From NCBI RefSeq assembly GCF_921293095.1, contig NC_060248.1, forward strand, positions 135,296,972 to 135,360,971: a stretch of DNA of 64,000 nucleotides, written 5' to 3'. The notes under the pieces are model-generated. The model had not been told where the DNA came from, made no database searches, and saw only the letters and a list, made by a program, of their open reading frames with translations. Both the position numbers and the translations under genes were made by a program. This DNA is from Ischnura elegans. Its lineage: Eukaryota > Arthropoda > Insecta > Odonata > Coenagrionidae. Positions within the stretch are counted from its first letter, which is position 1, and each line of letters starts with the position of its first letter. This document shows positions 40,601-53,044 of the stretch, one piece after another.

Positions 40601-43600
40601 GCTTAGATCCACCATTGGCTCTAAAATAGCAAAGGTCATATATATAATCCTGTAAATGCGTTTTGCCTTTCATATGTGTTTATGCATTTACATTGGTGAT
40701 ATATTAGGAATTAAATTAAAAACCTGATGATGACGTCTAACATTGAGACCATGGTCGTGAATAAATATTAATGTGAAAGCACAAAGTTCTTCTTTTTAAT
40801 TTAATTATGAATCGCTTTCACCAAGTTACGCCTCAAACAATCAACGATATGTTAGGATGTAAATTATTTTCCTTACCTTCCTCGGGGATCAGTTCTGGTA
40901 GAATTCCAGCTTTGGTGAAACATTGTTTAACAGTTGATGATTTAATATCTTTCACTGCCAAATTAATCCAATTAATGGCATCCAGCACTGATATTTTTTT
41001 ATCACCTCCGATACTGAATTCGCAGTATCTGCAGCAGCTAATAATGATCGCATCAAGTACTTCCTATATTGTGCCTTCAGCGATCTAATTACTCCCTGAT
41101 CCATTGGCTGAGTGATGCTTGATGTGTTTGCCGGAAACCAGGCTAGCTCCACATTCCCAAGGTGAATTTTAGGGTGACATGTTGCATTGTCAAGGAAAAG
41201 TATGACTTTCCTATTTTTCCCTCTTCATTTCGGCATTGAAACTTTTAAGCCACTCTTCCATGATTGAAGCCATGTTCCATGCTTTTTTATTATGTCTCCA
41301 TTTGACCGGTAGCTTCTCAATTTCAACGTTTTTGAAGCACTGTGGTCGAGCTGATTTCCCGATGGCAAGAGGCTTTAGGAGCTCCCCTGCCATATTCCCA
41401 CAAATGAAAATGGTCAAACGCTCCATTGAGTGCTTCCCTCCCACAGAATAAAGAGTAAGTGTAAATATAACATCATTGTTTGAATTTTACCCTAAATTCT
41501 AGAAATAGAACTCGGAAATGCATACAAACCCTTGCAGTTTTCTCCCATTACGCACAATGTTTTAGACGACAGAATCCTAAAATACATTCCGGTTTCATCC
41601 CCATTGTAGATATCACATGGTTGATAGTCTTTAATTTTTACTTGAACCTTACATTTCCACTCCTCTACGGTTTCCATGTCATTGTCATTTGACTCGCCAA
41701 CAACACTGCTCCAAACAACATTGTGTCTTGCTCTGAAACTTTCTAGCCATCCATTGGAGGCCTTAAAATCCAATTTTCCTATAGAAACTGCAAATTCCTT
41801 GGCCTTTTCTTGGACTATTGGACCTGACAATGGAATATTCCTCGATCTTGCATGCACAAACCATTGCCAAACTAATTCGTTTATTTCTTCATATTTGCAG
41901 AGAGGTGTTTTCCTCTCAGAGAATTCCCCACGTAGGAGAATGTAAACTAAGGCCTAAAATAATCGACGGAAACAACAATTATTTTAGGAGTGTCGTTTTG
42001 CAAACTATTGTGGCATGGGTAAAGAAGAAATATGTTTCTTAGAACCTACCCCTTTCAAAGTCTTTCTTAATTTCATCCTTCTTCTTAATTGCTTCGTAAA
42101 CTTGAGTCTTTCCACACTTAAACTTGTATCTGCTTCACGGAGAGCTTTTCTCGTTCAAAGCACTCAATCAAGTCCAGTTTATTTTTTGCATTAACATGTT
42201 TCGTGGCATGACGGAAATCAATCAGCAGTTCCTTTTATTCTTAACGTTCTGCGTTGTATTCTTACCCTGTCGGCAGCACGTAGGAGAATGATTCCTTCTT
42301 ATTCAGTAGCGAGAAAGGATGCACAAAATGCTTGTGTAAGTAGAGAGAGAGTTCTACGAGTTGGAGGGGAGGTAAGTGTGCAAGCATGGGTTGGCGGAAT
42401 GGTTAAGAAAGGAGATGGCAGGAAGGACGAGGGGTGGAGTATTGTGGAGCATTTGATGCAATTTACGTGAAACGAGACTCACTGCACTTTACATTAGGGA
42501 CGAGGGACATAAGACACTGGAGGAGGATTAACACTAGGGAGACGCATCTACATAATACCCTGCGAGCCACCTCTAGGGTGTTTGGCAGGGGGTGACAAAT
42601 CACCAACATGCAGCATGCAAGAGGACCGCCACATGCTCACCGCGGAAGGGTTTTGGTCAAGGTTGATGCAATATTGTCCTGAGTCCCTCCTGCGACGTGA
42701 TGTCAGTCAATAATGACGTAGACCAAAGTGAACGAACGGCACATTTAGCTGGTTCCGTTGGATTATTTTCTATGGAGAGGGCTTTACAAAACATTTTAGG
42801 ATTTTATTTCCTTACAGTAAAAATTGTCCATGGATTTTTTTTGCGATTCCGCTTAACCAAGAAACACGTGCCCGGGAATCGATTCCGTTTCCACGTTAGA
42901 CAGTTTCTGTTTAACAGAGGGCACCAATGCACATAAAACCCTATTGTGACCGCCAGGACCAACAAAATTTTCCGGATAAGACAGGTTTCCGCTTAACTCA
43001 GGTTCCGCTAAAGGCAGGTTTCACTGTACATATATTATGTTAATTCTAATCCATGAGCTTCATATTTCATCGTAATAGAACATATAGCATGCAAGACATT
43101 CCACTGGTCTTAATTCTATACCCTATAAATATTCTACCCTTAAAACTGCATGAACAGAAATAATACAAGCATGCTGATGTAAACAATTATTATAACTACA
43201 CCTTTACAAGTGACGGTAGGTGAAATCCATTCTCCTTTCCTTCTTCTGAGTGAACTTGTTCATCACCTTGTTATTGAAACCTTTTGATATCATCCTGGAA
43301 CTTTTTTTCAATTAACACATCGCCAAAGTAGTGAGTATGTCCTCGTCCATCTGGCTATGTAAGAACGTTTTAACCCCTTTAAGGGTTGAAAAACTCCTCA
43401 CTATTTCACTAGTTGTCATCGGAATTTTGGCAATAATTTTCAGTAGCTTAGTTGTTTCACTGACTGTGTTTTGAATGTTATTGTCTACAATGAATCCTAG
43501 TTGGGCAAGGACACTGGAGACTTTCCGGAAGTAATGATAATATTTTTTCCACTTATTCATACACTGCAAAATACATATATGTATATACAATAAATAAAAC

Positions 43601-46600
43601 AGTAAAGTAGAATGTAGGTAGGTACCCCTTAGGTGTACCTGTTAGGGGTTACTATCATTTCTTCAAGCAGCGGCTGGTGCTGATTTATAAGCATAAAAAA
43701 CATAATAGGAGAAAAACAATTTTGATAATTAAATACATGTGTGCTGTACAAGATCGGAATAGGGAAAAGCAAATTGAAGAAAAATATGAATAACAGTGCA
43801 AATACAACATAAATCATAAATTTAAGGAATAGAGATTTTTTTAGAACAACGTGTAGGAATGATAACTTTTAACAATGAAAATACAAAAGAAATATCAAAT
43901 TAAAATTATCAAGACTATTATCAAACAACTTTTAACAATTTTTCAATATTGTCACTCTCTTGGGATTTAAGCCATTTTTTAAATTTTGCCAAAAACAATG
44001 TCAAAGTCCAGACTCAATATGTATTTCAACCGGGAGGGAACAACAATTTTGGAGCAGGAAAAATGTATGTTTGTTTAAAAGATTCATTTTTGGGCTTAGG
44101 TACATATAACCAACTGTTCCTAAGCCTAAAAGAGACTTTTTTTTTTATTTTTTGACTTGAGTACCTATACTTGAATATTCAATCAGTTTTGTTCCGTTTC
44201 CCCCACTTGGGCAACCACACTGGAGACTTTCTCGAAGTCCCCACGCATGTAAATTATTTCAAGCTCAGTCCACAAACGAACTTGTTCTATGAATGGTTAA
44301 TAATTTTGCAAACTATGCAAATAAATACTTTCCTGGGAATACCTTGTTGAATTTTGGGAAATTTTCGGAAGAGAAGAGGACTGATGCCATAAGGCCCATA
44401 AAAGAGAATCGCTCCTTAGCCTGACTGATTATTACATTACACACCTCTTTTGCTGTAAAGTTTCTTGAGAGGAAAGTGTCCTCACGTCTTGTCTCTGAGT
44501 TATTGCAAATAGTCTATATGCTCTTCCTGACATTCATTACTGCAGATTCATAGTCCTTAATGGCTGCATTTGCTGACACTGAGTCTATCAATTTTCCCTG
44601 TAGCTGATCATAGAGTATATGTGCGTATGGCAAGACTCTTTTGAAGACTTTTAGCCAAAACATAAAATCTGTTCAATCAATCAAGGCGTAATCCTCTTGC
44701 TTGAGCAATAGCACTACTTTGTCTACTGCTATTTTCAGTCTTCCCCAAACATTCCAACAGTGAATCTTTGTGCACATAAATGGTTTCAATTAACCTTGAC
44801 TTAAAATTCCACCTCACATTTGACACGCCAGGAATTTGCTTTCCAACCACTTCAACAAGATTTTCACCTATTCCAATAGAAATTTTGAAATATTGATACT
44901 ATTCCCAAAGTAGTATAGAAGGCATACCAACAAATTGTGTCTAGCAGCACACGATGGAAAGCGTTTTTAGTTTAAAGTTCATATGAATGTCACTAAATGG
45001 CACTGGATGCATTGACGGACCGATGAATACTCTACACTCAACTCAGACGGACTAGGATCCTGGGCGCAGATAGTGCAGCTACACCACCTGCAAATTACTC
45101 ACCAAATATTCGCGTGTGCACTCGCATCGTTTTGAGTCTACTCCCAACACTCTTATGAGCAGTGCATGACCCCCCGCTCACCTCGTCCAGCCTGAGCACC
45201 ATCAAGCAATCACATAAACTGAATTTGCGGCCAGCACGATGCCACGGGATCGTACACTTGTAAAGTGGAGAATTCGCCAAGGAGATAGCTGTAGATTTCG
45301 GAGCTTCATTTCACATCAATAAGTAGACAAGATTTTTATCCTTCTCGTTGTAAAGGAATTGCTATCTTTCATAATTCATTCATCTTTGGGTGTGCACTTG
45401 CTAACATGCGTATATGCACGTGCCGCCACTGGTAATGTGCATCCGTATGCCATGCCCAAGGAAGTTATAGGATCAGCTGAATGAACTAATAAGAGTGGAC
45501 TACATTAGACATCTTTGAGGGGTAGACAAGATTTTTGAGCCACGTATGAGCCACGACCGTTGTGGTGTCAGAATATAAATATTTATTTTAAAGTAAAGTG
45601 CAAAAACACATTTAATGTTTTATGATCCGGGAATAGTTAACAGAATGAAAAACTCTAATGGTGTCATAGGACATATCCACTAAAAACATCATGGCGGTCA
45701 ACGTGTTAATGGAACCAAGCTTTATAACTAAAATTGTTCAGTTTTGATTTATCTATATATAATATAGTCATAAACAGGCAGTATATAGTCTTATCATCAT
45801 ATCCTTTGCTCTTATTTTTTCCAGTTTAGTTTGCACTAATTTATATCACTTTTCGTCCACATCTCATGATTGCAAAAAAAGCTCACATTTAATTTTTTTC
45901 AAATTTCTTACACACATTGGAGTTAAAATGTGTACATATGAACAAGTTTGAATAAATATTAATTATCACTCACTCAGTAATCCAAGCCACGGGTTGGTAT
46001 GGATAGGTGACGGTCGAGCTGGCCTCAGACTAGGCCACCGGCATGTGAATATCACACTTTATAGTCAGGGGGGTCAATTCCTTCCCCTGGGCCACCTAAC
46101 ACTTTGAGGATTTTGGTTGCGGTCAATCTCTAAACTATTATTCGTGCACATCAGGATGGAAAAATCACCATTTAAGCAAGACTCCATATATTCCTTATAA
46201 TTAGACAACGATTTCTCTAGCAAATGGATAGAACTCAGTTTGCCACTTACATGATTAATGCATTCTGACACTCAATTGTTCAAGAATATCCTATATTTTT
46301 TCAAGTATCAACTGATCATTTCAATTGGTTTACCTTCCATTCTCACAAGAATGCAATCAGCTGGCTGACTACAGGGCATAGAATGTGTTACTTGATTACG
46401 ATTTGATGTCTTCCTGGTGAATTGATGTGATGAATCTTTCTCAGGCTTCCAATTGGGTCAAGCTCTTCATTTCTGCTGACATTTTGATGGTATACTGTTC
46501 CATCATTCTTTGCGGATTTCGTACAATAAAGTTTTCTATGTGACTTGTATTAAAGAAAAACATAAGAATTTCATTTTTGATGTGGCTAAGAAACAAAATA

Positions 46601-49600
46601 ACCCGTCATTCTGAATGATTATCTTTTTCAGGTGGTTGACGCTTGAAGGTAATTTGATTGAAGAACTCCCTATAGAATTTGAACAACTTAGCAGTTTGAT
46701 TCATTTAAATCTCAATAAAAACTTGTTTCAAGAAGTACCAGAAGTGATAAAGAATATGAAGGTGATAAGTGATTTTTTACATGGTTACGTTGAGCATTGA
46801 TATGATATAGTTACATAGAATAAACCTTAATTGTATGGATGAATGCTTCACGGGATTCCCACCAGGTGAGCTGTTCTGTCAGAGCCGACATTTCAATGGC
46901 CAACTCTGCCATTGCTGACTCAACACGCTGAGGATGATGGTAGAGTTAGCTATTGAAGTGTCAGCTCTGACAGAACAGCTCATCTGGTGGGGGGTATCTC
47001 ATGAAGCAGTCATCCACATAGTGCACCAGGAAAGCACCAAATCTCGAATAACCTTAATTGCAGTTGAATAATCTAGTTGTTCCATAAAATTACCAAAAAC
47101 ATTTGGGAAATCGTTGATGAATGACAGAAAAACATATTCCTATGCAGGTATAATATTGTGTATTTTTTGTTGATATCACATACAGAAGTATAAAAACAGT
47201 GATATTTTTGAATTTCACCTTAATAACATGATTTGGTTCTGAAAAATATAGGATCAATAACTGACCTGCTGAGAAATTTCTGTTGAGTGTATCTGAAAAT
47301 CACATATCTTTAAAAAAAACTATGCAGCAAATTGTCATAAATGAAATGGAAAATTCACTTTTGTACAGGCATTTTACATGGTTGTTACTCCTAATATAAC
47401 TTAGAAATAATGGTCAATACAAGCTATGTACATACTATATAATAAATGGATGAATTCACTACAACTACCTCAAATAAAGACTTAATGATGCCTCTCTCTC
47501 TCTCGTATGTTTAGAATCTTCAGTATTTTCTCTTGGCACAAAACAGGATAAAGCAAGTTTCAACACCATTTCTCCTGGCAGTCAAACATCTAGTGAAACT
47601 CGATTTAAGAGGCAATGAAGAGCTAAAAATAACACCAGAGATGAAGGTATGTATAGTAATGCATTAATGGTGACAAATAAAATGAAACTAGGTGAATATA
47701 CACTAAATTCATCGTGTAGGTAATTAGGCAATTGCCTGAACAATCCTTGATAATGTTTCCATGTGCTCTTTCCACTTTTGAAGCACCTGTTGGTGCATCT
47801 TTATTTTTCAAAGCCAACGCCAGAAAAATGTTTGGGTGCTGGGGGACAGGAGGGTTCCCTCAGAAGGAAAACTTAAGACCAGTCTCAGAGGGAGGTTTTT
47901 GAATTCTGTGATTCTGGTTGCTCTAATCTTGTCATCCTCCATTTTGAATTTCCCACAGCCCATGTGGTCCACTCTCAAATTGAGGGTCATGATAGGCCAT
48001 TTCCATGAAGGCCATTTCCATGGCTAAGTGCTCACAACATGTATGTATCTTAAATTCAGCCGGTTTGAGACAGGTATCTTAAACAAAGCGTAACAACATA
48101 AAAAATTAAAATACAACTCAGTGTTTGCAAATGAATGCGTCTTTTGCAATTTTATGAACTTTTGGTTTTTAATTTCAGTGTGCAAGTAACAAATATTAAT
48201 CATGTTTTTTTGGTCTCTTGAAAATCTGCTATTTATGAGATACCTGTTGTTAGAACTTAGCCATGGATATGGTGCCTTGTCAAATTCAATATACATACAT
48301 ATGTAGTATACCAGTGTGTCTAATAGGCAGACTTGGAGGAGTAACTGAGTCACGGGTAATGATTAATTTCATTTACTTATATCGTTCCAGTTAAAAAACG
48401 TAAAAATTAAATGTTATCTACTCATCGATTTCTGAAAGTAATCATTACTTATACCCTACCCACCCTGTACATGCTCTATCGAAGCGCATAGTACGAAAAG
48501 CAATTGCATCAGTGAATATCCTAGCAAAATTAACTTTACCAAGTTATGATAATGAGTGCTGTAGTGATAGCCCAAATGGTTTTAAGGAAAAAAGTACCTA
48601 ATCATGGAAGGCATTCAAGTACATATTATGTAAGAAAATTTATACCATTTTCCACTCCAATCTCCTATTAAGTAAGCCAATGCAAGATTTTTCCCCAATT
48701 AATCTATTGTAAATCGGCTGATTTTTCTCTCCAATTTTAGTGCCACAAATTATAAGTAAAATTCATTAAATACTAATGCAAAAGAATTTGAAATTGTTCC
48801 ACAAAACTCATCCAATTGTGTTGAGTAGACCTCGCGTGACATTTACAAAATTTTACCAAAAAGTAATGGTAACTAAGCTGAAACTAGTTTCTTTTTAATT
48901 TTTTAACTTATTACAAATTTTTAAAAGAAATTAACTGAGCCCTTTTACAATGCCATGGTAAATATCACCCAAATCTGATCGCCAAGATAAGTTAATGATT
49001 TTTTAGACTTGCTGATGATTGACTTTTCCATGCATTGAAAACACTGCAGGCAATTTATTAACTGATCACTTAAATGATTCTTGGAACACAATTTACATTA
49101 AATACTGAAGTCATATTTGATTAGGCATTATATATCACACTCGTACCATAAACATGGACGAAGTATAGAAAACTTAGTGACACGTTGGACATAGTATAAA
49201 GCTATTGTGTCTTGAAGGCTCAATGATAGTCATTGCCTAGGTAGATAGACAGCTTACATTTGGGGAGTGCAACCTGGGAAACAAATTGTAATGGCATTCA
49301 CCACAAAAAGATAATTTTTTCAATACTCTGTTCTTTTTGAAATTTTTATCAGGTTCAGCATCCTTTCCGCCACAGCATCACTGAGGCTGACATCCAACAT
49401 CCATCTCCCACATGACGAATTTGCATTGCAGTGAATTCTGCTTTAAGTCTACTCTCAGCTGACTTTCATTGAGCACTATTATGCATATTAGCATATTACA
49501 TAGTTTTCTACTACTCTTCATACTACCAAAACTTTTTCTGACTAGCAGCATCAGCAGTAGAATGAGTGGCAGAAGTCAGGTTAATAGGGATTCATAAGAA

Positions 49601-51785
49601 ACAAAGAACATTAATATGAAATGTCTAACTGTAACAAGTGCAGATTAGAGAGCTGTGACAAACCCATCATCCAATTGGTGTCTAATGATAGTGATGCATG
49701 AATCTAAGATGATGGGCAAGAAGTTAGTCAACTCCCATTATTACGAAGTTCACGGGACCGAAAAAGTGAAGGTTCATGAAGACGAACTTCGTGGGAGTGT
49801 TTCTTTCAGGAATCATCGCAATAAAACATGCAATACTTTGCAAAAGTTCCTTGTCTCTTCAATCTCCCATACTTACACTCACACTGCGGAATAGCTTCCG
49901 AGGATGATATATGCGATTAAATCATGTACATATACAGTACGTCTTCAACACACGAACAAGATGGGTTCGTGTGTTAAAGACGTACTCGTATCAATAACTT
50001 CGTGATAACGTAGTTTGTATTCACGAGTCTACTGTATGTCAGTGGTTAAGCGATAACTTTGGGTAAAGTCAAAAAGGTCACCCGTGCCAGATAGGCCAAA
50101 AATCGGGAATCATGACAAACAGTCCACATTGACGGTCATCATCTTGTCAGAAATCCAAAGATTAGTGACTGCTGATGCACTCATTGCTCCCACAAGCTTG
50201 TCCGTGAAGACTCTTATAATTCTTCGGTTTTATATCTTTCATCAACTGCTCTACAAGCCTCATGCGACACAAAAAAACTGTTTGAATAGATGAGAGAAAG
50301 CCTAAAATCAACCACGTATGCATCCAAATGCAACTGGGCCACATGGGTGGGTGTTGAAAGGCTTTCCAGATCTCTCATCCGAATCCCTATCAGCATCATC
50401 CAAAGCAGAAGAAAAGAGAGAAGAAGAAGGCAACAATGTTCATATGTGAACAGACCAAACATTATGATGTTGCTATAAAATATGAAAAGGGAAATATATA
50501 TGTACATACATGGTGAGCGTCTGAGGGTTAAGAGAGAGGCTATTGGAGAGATGGGGACAGGATGAAGTGGTCGGATGAACACGAGCAAGGGGTTGGTTTG
50601 TATTTAATTCGAAAATTGGGTAAGAGAGATGTCGGCAAAGGGCAGCTGGAATCTGGTGATGGAAATTGAGGCTCATCTCACCAATGATGTGGAAATTCAC
50701 GAGTGTATACCAACTAGTAGCCATACACAGGAGGAATAAGATGGAGTGCACATATGAACAGCAAGAGGAAATACATACGCAATTAGAAAAATCAATGGTG
50801 GGAATACATAATTGACTAGTGATGGGGACTAGAATGCTTGTCAGGGAAGGAAAGAGGAGGAGTTTTCATGGTGACGGCAGTAACTACACAAAAAGTCGAC
50901 AACCCCAATGGCACTAATTTTCCCATTTTTGTTTCGATTTATTAAGTTCATTCCACAAAGTCACATTTCGTTATTTTTTGGCAAAGCAGAATTTTTACAA
51001 TAAAATTTACAGCTGTGTTGTTTATGACTTTTCCTTATCTCTTAGGTAAAGCAAATCTCTTCATTTCATAGCAAGTATATCTGCATTTCAGTATCCTGTG
51101 CCTCATTTACTTAGGATTTTCCCACATTGACAATATCTAAAGACAGCAGTTTAACTAATGCTCCATCGAGTGTGATTGCATTCTGATTAAGCACAAGGAT
51201 ATCAAACCACCTGAGAATTCTCATTATCAATCATATAAGGATCCTCAAAACTATGTTCAATACCTGTACATATACTTAAAGAGAGAGTAGAGTTGCTGTA
51301 GAGTTAAATATTCTCTGCACATAAAGGGTGATTTATTGCCCACACCTACAAAAAAAATTCTGAAGATCAATTTATTGCTAGATGAGCAATTTAAAACTAC
51401 CAGACTGATATATGACTTTTTTCCTTGACAGAATTTCGAAAATCTTACCATTGACGGAGCAGGATCATTCTTCCATCTTGCAGACGTTCCATTGATAGAG
51501 CCAAGGGAGAGCAACTCTAACCTAAGCTTAGGCGATGAAGAAGAGGAAGAGTGGGGAGTTGCATCTGGATCAGAGGGATTTGATGACGAAGACACGAGCG
51601 AGAACATCACCGACTATGGGGAAGAGGATTGGGAAGAATCAGTGCCATCTAGTGAGCTAGACCTAAGTGAAATAAGTGAAGAAGCTGCATGGATAGGTTT
51701 TGAAGATGATGCCGGAAATTTATTTCCAGAAGATCTTGGAGAGATCATCTCTAACATTTCGTCATACATAGCAAATGGGAGTTGA
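37444..51785 (+). CDS. Leucine-rich repeat protein with acidic tail, six exons, complete
   Basis: Six exons join in phase: 37444-37659, 37762-37956, 38470-38561, 46632-46761, 47515-47646 and 51432-51785 (stop). They give about 371 residues. Residues 28-260 are tandem leucine-rich repeats of the short intracellular type, for example LNLSHFEITTVP, LHLENNHISEISPEV, LGLDYNNLTALPKEI, LNLSHNPLAVLLPEI and LTLEGNLIEELPIEF. Residues from about 285 form a strongly acidic tail with runs such as DEEEEEWG. There is no signal peptide or membrane segment, so a cytosolic or nuclear scaffold is likely. Repeat spacing recalls LRRC-type proteins such as LRRC69 and LRRC57, but I cannot name the orthologue. The intron of 8.1 kb between exons 3 and 4 carries a Tigger and a hAT relic. 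Confidence 0.88.
37762..37956 (+). CDS. LRR gene exon 2
   Basis: The exon is 65 codons in phase 0, with acceptor CTCTGTAG and donor GTAAGT. It encodes nearly three repeats, including LTGLNLSHNPLAVLLPEIGN. Confidence 0.88.
38470..38561 (+). CDS. LRR gene exon 3
   Basis: The exon is 92 nt after acceptor TTTTTTCAG, with donor GTATGT. It continues the repeat ladder (IQTIPKEFCRLISLR) and ends in phase 2, completed by exon 4 across an 8.1 kb intron. Confidence 0.83.
38600..40043. other. LRR intron 3 sequence, no gene recognised
   Basis: The stretch contains G-rich runs (38780-38800, 39050-39090, 39240-39260) typical of decayed repeats, and chance frames below 110 codons. Nothing is called. Confidence 0.35.
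40044..43026. mobile_element. Tigger (pogo-type) DNA transposon, nearly complete
   Basis: The ends are CAGTGAAACATGTCTTAAGAGG and, reversed, CAGTGAAACCTGCCTTTAGCGG, each bordered by TA (40042-40043 and 43027-43028), the Tc1/mariner target. A GGATAAGACAG...CCGCTTAACTCAGG module lies near each end in direct orientation. Length is 2983 bp, with a Tigger transposase on the minus strand. The region at 42240-42690 is probably 5' sequence or a later insertion. Confidence 0.85.
40280..42200 (-). pseudogene. Tigger transposase (CENP-B/DDE type), few breaks
   Basis: In order on the minus strand: a Psq-type helix-turn-helix remnant (LDLIECFEREKLSVKQI), the CENP-B-like domain (WFVHARSRNIPLSGPIVQEKA, KLDFKASNGWLESFRARH), then the DDE domain with IYNGDETGMYFR, KVILFLDNATCHP and SSITQPMDQGVIR. 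The three aspartates expected for catalysis are all visible. A helical C-terminal part (LDAINWINLAVKDI) follows. Frameshifts near 42120, 41480 and 41215 and a stop near 40950 inactivate it. The Asp triad and few breaks suggest moderate age. Confidence 0.8.
43312..44920 (-). pseudogene. hAT transposase relic (ZMYM1-like type)
   Basis: The downstream end reads IPMTTSEIVRSFSTLKGVK and MDEDILTTLAM, the hAT C-terminal dimerisation motif. Upstream on the minus strand come VCNVIISQAKERFSFMGL with SSENFPKFNK, and before that LKVFKRVLPYAHILYDQLQ with IDSVSANAAIKDYESAV. These are familiar blocks of hAT proteins close to zinc finger MYM-type 1. Many stops and frame changes, and a gap at about 43600-44190, show it is long dead. 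No ends were identified. Confidence 0.7.
44921..46631. other. LRR intron 3 sequence before exon 4, no gene recognised
   Basis: Possible 5' part of the hAT relic at its left end; otherwise no coding evidence. A GC-richer patch at 45990-46110 may be another repeat fragment. Confidence 0.35.
46632..46761 (+). CDS. LRR gene exon 4
   Basis: The exon is 130 nt after acceptor CTTTTTCAG, with donor GTGATA. It encodes WLTLEGNLIEELP and LIHLNLNKNLFQEVPEVI, two further repeats in register with exons 3 and 5. Confidence 0.88.
46842..47006. repeat. Foldback (hairpin) element in LRR intron 4
   Basis: The left arm (about 46842-46912) and the right arm (about 46938-47006) are inverted copies sharing GAGCTGTTCTGTCAGAGC and nearby text (ACTTCAAT, AACTCT). 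The loop is about 25 nt. It begins 80 bp after exon 4. The AATGCTTCA...CCACCAG end with its mirror TGGTGGGGGG..TGAAGC suggests a short foldback MITE. Confidence 0.75.
47515..47646 (+). CDS. LRR gene exon 5
   Basis: The exon is 44 codons in phase 0 with donor GTATGT. It encodes LQYFLLAQNRIKQVSTPF and LVKLDLRGNEELKITPEM. Its polypyrimidine tract includes a short TC microsatellite at 47490-47504. Confidence 0.86.
47647..49654. other. LRR intron 5 sequence, left part, no gene recognised
   Basis: AT-rich sequence without coding evidence. Frames at 48024-48353 (minus) and 47808-48027 have no known features. Confidence 0.35.
49726..49800. repeat. Short inverted repeat around GAAGTTC/GAACTTC
   Basis: CTCCCATTATTACGAAGTTC and, about 35 nt on, GAACTTCGTGGGAG form an imperfect stem. 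It adjoins the dispersed repeat at 49915 and may be part of the same element. Confidence 0.4.
49915..50037 (+). repeat. Hairpin-rich dispersed repeat (second copy of the 13816 family)
   Basis: The segment starts like 13816-13865 and then runs ATACAGTACGTCTT to GAGTCTACTGTATG, with ends CAGTA..TACTG like a pogo-type MITE. Inside, CGTCTTCAACACACGAAC pairs with GTTCGTGTGTTAAAGACG as a hairpin with a 7 nt loop. Confidence 0.5.
51432..51785 (+). CDS. LRR gene exon 6 (acidic tail and stop)
   Basis: The exon is 117 codons plus TGA after acceptor CCTTGACAG. After a short end of the repeat domain (FENLTIDGAGSFF) it is dominated by Glu, Asp and Ser, with many potential casein kinase 2 sites. No canonical AATAAA is obvious in the next 200 bp. 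Confidence 0.85.
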   Translation, partial: NFENLTIDGAGSFFHLADVPLIEPRESNSNLSLGDEEEEEWGVASGSEGFDDEDTSENITDYGEEDWEESVPSSELDLSEISEEAAWIGFEDDAGNLFPEDLGEIISNISSYIANGS

Positions 51786-52019
51786 TTCCACAAGTAAAAT
51801 CATTTCATACCACAACAGAGATGTCTCTTGAAAAATATTTGATTCAGTGATTCAATCCTACAGCCATAGCGGAGAGGAGCTTTTACAAACAAAAATTAAT
51901 ATTCACATTATTTGAGAGCTATGGTCAATGCTAAGTGGTAAAATCTCAATCATGTACATAAAAGATAAAAGTACAATAACATTCACATTAAAAAAATGTA
52001 CAGCTTGCAAATGGTGGTG

Positions 52020-52592
52020 ACCACAAAAATCGATGGATTTGTTGTAAACAATGCAAATCTCTGATAACTTTGAAACCAATGGATCAATTGGAAATCGATT
52101 GGTACCGATGTATGCTGTATGATGAAATGAAGACTAGTATCCATAACATTTACATTAAATATCGCTTAATATTTATCGAAATGTTTCTACACGGGTACGG
52201 GCAGCTCCGTCGGGGGAAAGGAAGGAGAAAAGAGGCGCGTGGTTGCCACCGACTTGGCCAAGGCAACCAGTGGATGACTCATGAACTGCCAAGGTACTAG
52301 GCATCACGATGCACGACATGGCAACTGCACACGGCTTGAGAGATTTTCTTTTTTCTGTTGCTTTGTTTTGGCCTGCTTCTCTAGGCAGAGCAAAAGTGAC
52401 AACCACAGCTCAAAACAATGAATATCAAACGATGTTAAATATACTGCTGACATTTAACGTGTATTATCTACGTACTTGCATTTCTTACATTCTACGGCGC
52501 ACAACAGTACCAATAAATTTTCAATTGACCCATTGGTTTCGAAGTTAGCAGAGATTTGCCTTTTTTACAACAAATCCATCAGTTTTTGTGGT
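52020..52592. mobile_element. 573 bp MITE with about 89 bp TIRs, just 3' of the LRR gene
   Basis: The arms at about 52020-52108 and 52504-52592 are inverted and share ACCACAAAAA, GATGGATTTGTTGTAAA, GCAAATCTCTG and AACCAATGG. The interior is non-coding. The target duplication is unclear, so boundaries are good to a few bases. Confidence 0.75.
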
Positions 52593-53044
52593 GTAAACAA
52601 TGTTTTCTGCAAACTGTTAATAATAGATTTGGCTTTCTTATATCAAAATTCCAAATTATTGGAACCTAAACTACAGGAATACCAAGTGCTCAAAGTTGGG
52701 CGACTTGAATTTACGTAAAAAAAATTGGTACTTTTTTTTTTAGAAACTATTAAGTACAGGAAATACTACGAGGTGGAATTTTTTTAAAAGTAAATGATCC
52801 AACATAGAAATGAATTCTCTTTCGTGTGCTTTCTGTTGCATTGAAATTGATTTCCTCGTTTCGACGATAGAGCTCCTCAAACTCAAGTGTCTTGCATTTT
52901 TTTACAGACAGTAGCAGGCTTAAAAATGCAACCAGTCCTTTGGTCAACAACCTTGTCATGGGGGAAAGGCTTGTATGCTTCCAATACCCTTTGAGCTGCA
53001 TTAAGGCGTGTAATTCTAAATTACTCCCATAGGCCCATGGTTAA

